Source: Sandaracinaceae bacterium (GTDB lineage: Bacteria; Myxococcota_A; Polyangia; Polyangiales; Houyiibacteriaceae). From it: a DNA stretch of 64,000 nt. Within the stretch, counting starts at the first letter, position 1. Every line of letters starts with the position of its first letter. Location of the stretch: positions 62,001 to 126,000 of the forward strand of contig JACKEJ010000005.1 in NCBI GenBank assembly GCA_020633055.1, written 5' to 3'. Positions 60,169 through 64,000 of the stretch are shown piece after piece. The position numbers and the translations under genes are program-made. Below the pieces are notes generated by a model, which ran no database searches, was not told the DNA's origin, and was given only the letters and a program-made list of their open reading frames with translations.

Positions 60169-60566
60169 GACGGAGCTCCTGGGGTGATGGCCGCAACGGA
60201 CCGGGGTGGGACCCAGGGGGCGTCGGCCACCTTGGGTTGCGCTCTCGAAACGTCCCGCGCCGCGGTGCCCTTACACCGACCGCAGCCATTCGTGCTGCCA
60301 GAACGTCGCGCGGCGTGTAAGCGGCTGCGTGAGCACGCGTTACCTCTTCGATGACCGCGCGCTGCACCTCGCCCCTGCCCACGTCCGTCGCTGGCCAACG
60401 CGGCGCATGGCTGCACGCGTCGGCGTCCCCCGCCCCACAGGGGAGCGCGGCGGTGATCTCCGGCCAAGGTCGCTGGTGCGCGACGCTGGAAAGGATCCGC
60501 AGCTTGCCGTACAAGGCCAGGAGCTCACGGGTCGGCGCAGCATCGACGCGGAGCGGCGAGGCTCGG
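60169..60566. other. 398-bp intergenic region between vWA lipoprotein and ECF operon
   Basis: No gene assigned. It should hold divergent promoters. Two short inverted repeats are seen (TTACAC 60271-60276 with GTGTAA 60315-60320; CGCAGCC 60281-60287 with GGCTGCG 60323-60329), which cross each other. An in-frame extension of the sigma factor gene from ATG 60351 is open but its translation has no sigma-factor features. Confidence 0.4.
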
Positions 60567-61202
60567 GTGGCGAACACGGACGCGGCGGATCGAATCGCTT
60601 GGGAGCGCAGCCTGCTGCGGCGAATCCGCGGTGGTGAGCGCGCGGCGTTCGGTGAGCTGTATCGCGCCTACGCCCCGGTCCTCTACCGTCGCGTGCTGCT
60701 CCCCAAGCTGGGCGCTCCGGGCGCGGCGGAAGACGCCCTGGCGGAGACCTTTCGCACCGCGCTGCAAAAGCTCCACACCTTCGAGGACCAGGGCCTCAGC
60801 GTCTATCACTGGCTCGCGCGCATCGCGTCGAACAAGGCCATCGACATGCACCGTGTCCGCGCACGCACGGACCGCGCGCTCACCCGGCTGTCGGACCTTC
60901 TTGGTCCCGAGCCGCCCGTGAGCCTGGACCCGTTCGCGCAGGTCAGTGCCCGGGAGGAGCACGCCGCGCTCCACACGCGTGTGCAGCTGACGCTGGGAGC
61001 GCTGAACCCACGCTACAGGCGGGCGATCGAGCTGCGGTTCTTCGAGGAGCGCGAGCGACAGGCGTGCGCGGACGCGTTGGGCGTCAAGCTGGGCACGTTC
61101 GACGTGCTCCTGCTGCGCGCGTTGCGCGCGTTTCGACGTGTGTGGGACGAGCCGACTGACGGCGCGTCCGCCGAACTCGCGCTAGAGGATGGTGCAGGAT
61201 GA
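60567..61202 (+). CDS. ECF-type RNA polymerase sigma factor
   Basis: A 211-residue sigma-70-family ECF factor. Region 2 covers ~20-90 (GERAAFGELYRAYAPVLYRR, then HWLARIASNKAIDMHRVRAR); region 4 is near the C-terminus (LGALNPRYRRAIELRFFEER, then CADALGVKLGTFDVLLLRAL). The start is GTG 60567 with GAGG five bases before it. Its stop overlaps the next gene (ATGA), a single-span membrane protein that fits as anti-sigma factor. It would transcribe a small set of genes, likely including its own operon, in response to an envelope signal. Confidence 0.9.
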   Translation: MANTDAADRIAWERSLLRRIRGGERAAFGELYRAYAPVLYRRVLLPKLGAPGAAEDALAETFRTALQKLHTFEDQGLSVYHWLARIASNKAIDMHRVRARTDRALTRLSDLLGPEPPVSLDPFAQVSAREEHAALHTRVQLTLGALNPRYRRAIELRFFEERERQACADALGVKLGTFDVLLLRALRAFRRVWDEPTDGASAELALEDGAG

Positions 61203-61756
61203 CGGACCATCCAGAGCAGCCCCTGTTCGACGAGGACGAGCCCAGCCCCGAAGAGCTCGCAGAAGCGGCGGCGCTGACGCGCGCGCTCGAGCGCGAGGTG
61301 CTGGTCGAGGCACACCACGCCGCCGTCCTGCCAGCGCTCGAGGCGGCTCACGTGCTGCACGCCGCGCAGCACGCGGAGCTGAGCGACGCGCGCCTCGACG
61401 CCATCTACGCGAGCCTCGAGGCCTCGCTCCCGGCGCAACCCTCCACCACGGCAGGGGCGACGAGCGGATCGCGTCCCGCGCGCAGCCCGTCGAGGCTGTG
61501 GGCGTGGGCGTCAGCCGCGTTCGCGCTGGGGTCGGTCCTGCTGTGGCTCGCCGTCGCGGGCGGGCCGGAGCGGGCCCCCGTCGCCAGCCTCCCTGCGCCG
61601 AGCGCAGAGCTCCTGGCCGCGCAGGCGGCCGCCATGGAGCCGCGCGCACGAGCGGAGCAAGGCACACGCACTGCGAGCGGAGAGCAGCTGGGCCGTGCGA
61701 TGCGGCCCTACCGCGCCGAGCTGCTGGCGCGACTCGAGGCGGAGTACAGGCCATGA
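61199..61756 (+). CDS. putative anti-sigma factor, single-span membrane protein
   Basis: A 185-residue protein with an acidic helical N-terminal domain (EDEPSPEELAEAAALTRALE, ~10-85), one transmembrane helix (LWAWASAAFALGSVLLWLAV, ~101-120) and a ~60-residue periplasmic tail. This layout and the 4-base overlap with the ECF sigma gene suggest it sequesters the sigma factor. The zinc-binding HxxxCxxC of many anti-sigma factors is absent. It overlaps the next gene as well. Confidence 0.7.
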   Translation: MTDHPEQPLFDEDEPSPEELAEAAALTRALEREVLVEAHHAAVLPALEAAHVLHAAQHAELSDARLDAIYASLEASLPAQPSTTAGATSGSRPARSPSRLWAWASAAFALGSVLLWLAVAGGPERAPVASLPAPSAELLAAQAAAMEPRARAEQGTRTASGEQLGRAMRPYRAELLARLEAEYRP

Positions 61757-62280
61757 CCGGCTGGAGACGATGGTGCGCGTGGCTCGTCTGGGGGGCGTTG
61801 TCGGTCGGCCTCGGCGTCGGGTGCAAGGAGGCCGACGCACCGCGCGGCGAGGGCTCGGGGGAGGCCACACCGGCGAGCCTCTGGGTCGCCGAGGTGCGCG
61901 CCGCGCACGAGGCGGCCGACGACGCCGCGACTCCACAGGAGCGCGCCGCCGCACATCGAGCGCTCGAGAGGCTGGCACTGCAGGACGCCCCTCTCGGGGT
62001 CGCGCCCACGCACGCGCGCGCCGTCCGCCAAGACCTCTACTTCCGCATCGCGAGCTCCGCGGCCGGAGCTGGCGACGCCGCTGCCGCGCGCGACGCCGCC
62101 ACCGCGGGGCTCGCGCTCGGGCGCGCCGACGACGTGCTGACGGCCAACCTGCTCATCGCGCGCGGCGAAGCATACGAGGCGCTGGGGGATGGGACGCGCG
62201 CGAGCGCCGACTACCTCGCTGCGCAGCGCATCCACGAGCGGCTCTTGGACGCCGTCCTGGGTGAGGAGGGCGCGCCATGA
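61753..62280 (+). CDS. TPR-like lipoprotein in ECF operon
   Basis: A 175-residue protein with a lipoprotein signal (WCAWLVWGALSVGLGVGC) and a helical mature domain with repeat spacing (AAHRALERLALQDAPLGVAP, AAARDAATAGLALGRADDVL, ARGEAYEALGDGTRASADYL), i.e. TPR-like. It is coupled by ATGA overlaps on both sides. It may sense envelope state or bind the anti-sigma factor's periplasmic tail, but that is inference from position only. Confidence 0.68.
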   Translation: MTGWRRWCAWLVWGALSVGLGVGCKEADAPRGEGSGEATPASLWVAEVRAAHEAADDAATPQERAAAHRALERLALQDAPLGVAPTHARAVRQDLYFRIASSAAGAGDAAAARDAATAGLALGRADDVLTANLLIARGEAYEALGDGTRASADYLAAQRIHERLLDAVLGEEGAP

Positions 62281-62972
62281 GCAGACTCGCGCTGGAGACG
62301 ATGACGACGGGGGCCTCGGCGCCGCGCACCCTGGAACAGACGTCAGCGTGCGCGACGGACGTGACGCAGACCCGCTCGTGCTCTCACGGGCGGGGCGCCC
62401 CCCCTCGGCGGACGCGGGGAGGCCGTTCCGTCGGCGCGTGCTGCGTTCCAGACCTCGTGCGCGGCTCGCTCTTGGCGGCGGTGCTCCTCTCCGGGTTCGG
62501 CTTCGCGTGCGGGTGCGCGGGCTCGACGCAGCCTGCCCACAGCACGCCGCCGGCGCGCGCGCCCTTGGGCGAGGATCGCTTCGCGTGCGTCCCAGCGGAC
62601 GCGACCGAGGAGCCGAGTGCTGCGGAGTCTGCGCCGGCTTCGGCCGTCTCTGCCACGGACATGGCCACCGTGGCCGATGGCGCGGTGGCCCCCGAGCGTG
62701 AAGCGCCGAGCACCGCAGCGGAGTCGCACGCCCCCGCGTCCGAACACACGAGCCTCGACTGGTTCGAAGCGCAGGGACGTGACCTGGGGGCGTTGGCCTG
62801 CGCGCTGGACGCCACGGACTGCGCAACGGCGGCCGCGCTGGGGGACCGCGTGTGTGACTTGGCGCGACGCATCTGCGCGCTCGCGACCCCCAGCCCGCAC
62901 TGCGCGGAGGCCGCACAGCGCTGCGAGCGGGCGCGCGCGCGCATCCGAGGCGCCTGCCCCACGGCGCGCTGA
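62277..62972 (+). CDS. Cys-rich putative lipoprotein in ECF operon
   Basis: The 231-residue frame starts at an ATGA overlap with the previous gene. Its first ~60 residues are polar, followed by a lipoprotein-type signal (LVRGSLLAAVLLSGFGFACG); GTG 62457 would give a standard lipoprotein of ~171 residues, so the true start is undecided. The mature C-terminus has a regular Cys pattern (LACALDATDC, RVCDLARRICALAT, HCAEAAQRCERARARIRGAC), likely a helical disulfide-stabilised domain seen repeatedly in myxobacterial lipoproteins. Function unknown. Confidence 0.6.
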   Translation: MSRLALETMTTGASAPRTLEQTSACATDVTQTRSCSHGRGAPPRRTRGGRSVGACCVPDLVRGSLLAAVLLSGFGFACGCAGSTQPAHSTPPARAPLGEDRFACVPADATEEPSAAESAPASAVSATDMATVADGAVAPEREAPSTAAESHAPASEHTSLDWFEAQGRDLGALACALDATDCATAAALGDRVCDLARRICALATPSPHCAEAAQRCERARARIRGACPTAR

Positions 62973-63076
62973 CCCTCGAGAGACGCCCGACCAGCTCGAG
63001 CACGAGGGGGAGCGCTGCGCGAAGTCGGCTGGCTGACAACACGCTCGAGAGAGGCCGCGCGACACGGACGGGGCGC

Positions 63077-64000
63077 TCAGTCTGCGCTGACCCCGAGGCG
63101 CCGCAGCTTGTCCAAGAACGTCGTGCGCTTGAGACCCAGGCTCCGCGCCGCCTCGCTCTTGTTTCCGCCGGCGCGCGTCATCGCGCGCTCCAGGATCTTC
63201 CGCTCCAACTCGGCGAACGTGCCCACCCACTCGTCGGTGACGGCCTGGTCGCCCGCCTGGGCGCCTTCGTCGCCATCGCCGCGGTCCACGGGGGCGGGTG
63301 GCTCGGCGGCGACGCGGGTGTCGCCCGCCGGCAGCAGGTCCGCGAGCGTCAGCTGCGGCCCCTCGGCCCGAGCGACACCCGCCTCGATGCGCTCCGAGAG
63401 CCCTCGCACGTCGCCCTCGATCACGTTCTGCAGCACGTGGTCCACGACTGCCTGCGATACCCCGATGGGCTCGCGACCCAGCCGGCGACACGCGACCCCC
63501 ACCGAGAGCAGCGTCAGTGAGGGGATGTCTGCTGCACGGCGAGAGAGCTCCGGGACGCGCACGATCCGCTCGACGACGAGCGCGGCGAGCGCTGGCGACA
63601 AGGTGCCCCGGGAGGCGAGCGTGGACGGATCCGTGCGTGTGACCAGCAGCACACGCGCCGGACGCGCGACAGGGGGAACGGTCGTGCGGGCGGCGGCGGC
63701 ATCGCCGTCGGGCGGTTCGAGCGCCGACTCACTCAACCAGAGGGCGAGCGCCTCCTGCGCATCGAGCGAGAGCGCTGGCGCGTCCAGCAGCGCCAGCGTC
63801 CCTCCGGTGGCGTGCGACACCCAACCAGGGTCCCCCGTGTGGGTGTCGCCCATCAGCGCGACCAACGTCTCCCCCTCCGCCACCGACGCGCAGTCGACCA
63901 CCACGAGCGGGCCCTCGGCGCGGCCCCCGAGCCGGTGTACGAGCTCGATCAGGTGGAGCACCGGAGCGCCCGTCGGCGCCGACAAGGCGAGGGGAGCCCG
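63077..64000 (-). CDS. degenerate sigma-54-activator-like protein with Fis HTH, partial
   Basis: The last 307 residues of a protein that continues past the right edge. The sequence aligns with an AAA+ enhancer-binding domain: LVVVDCASVAEGETLVALMG parallels FVAVNCAALPETLLESELFG, and GGTLALLDAPALSLDAQEAL parallels the Walker B block. But Walker A reads APTGAPVL in place of GESGTGKE, the acidic Walker B pair is missing (LLDAP), and GAFTGA is absent. The C-terminal Fis-type HTH is intact (ERAMTRAGGNKSEAARSLGL, KRTTFLDKLRRLGV). It probably binds DNA but cannot hydrolyse ATP or engage sigma-54. A TTG at 63985 could be read as a start but the frame is open beyond it. Confidence 0.8.
   Translation of the reverse strand, partial: RAPLALSAPTGAPVLHLIELVHRLGGRAEGPLVVVDCASVAEGETLVALMGDTHTGDPGWVSHATGGTLALLDAPALSLDAQEALALWLSESALEPPDGDAAAARTTVPPVARPARVLLVTRTDPSTLASRGTLSPALAALVVERIVRVPELSRRAADIPSLTLLSVGVACRRLGREPIGVSQAVVDHVLQNVIEGDVRGLSERIEAGVARAEGPQLTLADLLPAGDTRVAAEPPAPVDRGDGDEGAQAGDQAVTDEWVGTFAELERKILERAMTRAGGNKSEAARSLGLKRTTFLDKLRRLGVSAD

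Noticed and set aside
60271..60329. Two crossing inverted repeats that could form an RNA pseudoknot
   Set aside because: Stems are 6-7 bp with long loops and no conserved context; probably chance in GC-rich sequence.
60351..60566. N-terminal extension of the ECF sigma factor from ATG 60351
   Set aside because: The 72 extra residues show no sigma-factor similarity, and GTG 60567 has GAGG at proper spacing and gives a normal length.

Overview
The window looks like a chromosomal segment of a high-GC, motile, Gram-negative bacterium, most likely a member of Myxococcota (class Polyangia). The sequence shows dense GC-rich coding with many 4-base ATGA overlaps, an MglA-family GTPase, a type IV pilus assembly operon plus a retraction-type ATPase, many lipoproteins, sigma-54 activators, and a giant TPR protein with a DUF4388-like N-terminus. 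The taxonomic placement is inference from this gene mix. No rRNA, tRNA, CRISPR array, transposon or prophage was seen.

Layout. 1-687: start of the division/cell-wall cluster (rsmH, mraZ) on the minus strand, with three 10-bp-spaced repeats upstream of mraZ. 963-4412: a small membrane protein, an MglA-like GTPase, a PocR-domain histidine kinase and thiL. 4426-7847 (minus): a secreted protein, an EI24/CysZ-like membrane protein and an MCE/MlaD protein. 8013-10989: a secreted protein, uppP and a mannose-1-phosphate guanylyltransferase. 11114-15105: a divergent EamA exporter/LysR pair, a cupin and a permuted papain-fold protein. 15134-19336 (minus): hisB-hisH-hisF, a membrane-anchored unknown and a phosphomannomutase. 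19432-24751 (minus): a J-protein/Hsp70 pair and gyrA. 25019-28884: small lipoprotein, a receiver-like protein, a divergent RNase HII-like protein and a PilT-like ATPase. 29006-37024: AI-2E family transporter, pckA, thioredoxin-rhodanese fusion, deoC, an SDR and an NAD-epimerase. 37088-42880: a 1930-residue TPR protein. 43051-51101 (minus): lipoprotein, fused aroK-aroB, pilQ, pilP, pilO, pilN, pilM and an XRE-type regulator. 51464-64000: LysM peptidase, sigma-54 activator, Lnt-like pseudoenzyme, LD-carboxypeptidase, PP2C phosphatase, von Willebrand-domain lipoprotein, an ECF sigma operon, and a degenerate sigma-54-type regulator running off the right edge.

How the genes fit together. pilMNOPQ, the PilT-like ATPase and the MglA-like GTPase point to surface motility. 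uppP, ldcA, rsmH/mraZ, the LysM protein and the Lnt-like protein concern the envelope. manC with the phosphomannomutase would supply GDP-mannose for surface polysaccharide.

The most notable observations are: (1) a recurrent TAnnnT hexamer ending 6-9 bases before the start codon of at least 11 lead genes, which looks like a -10 box for leaderless transcripts and fixes several starts; (2) an apolipoprotein N-acyltransferase homologue that has lost all three catalytic residues; (3) a divergent RNase HII-fold protein with changed recognition and catalytic residues; (4) an Hsp70 with a ~140-residue insert replacing the interdomain linker and no helical lid, paired with a minimal J-protein; (5) a sigma-54-activator-like protein lacking Walker A and GAFTGA; (6) an XRE regulator that heads the pilus operon and sits below an A/T-rich island full of inverted repeats.
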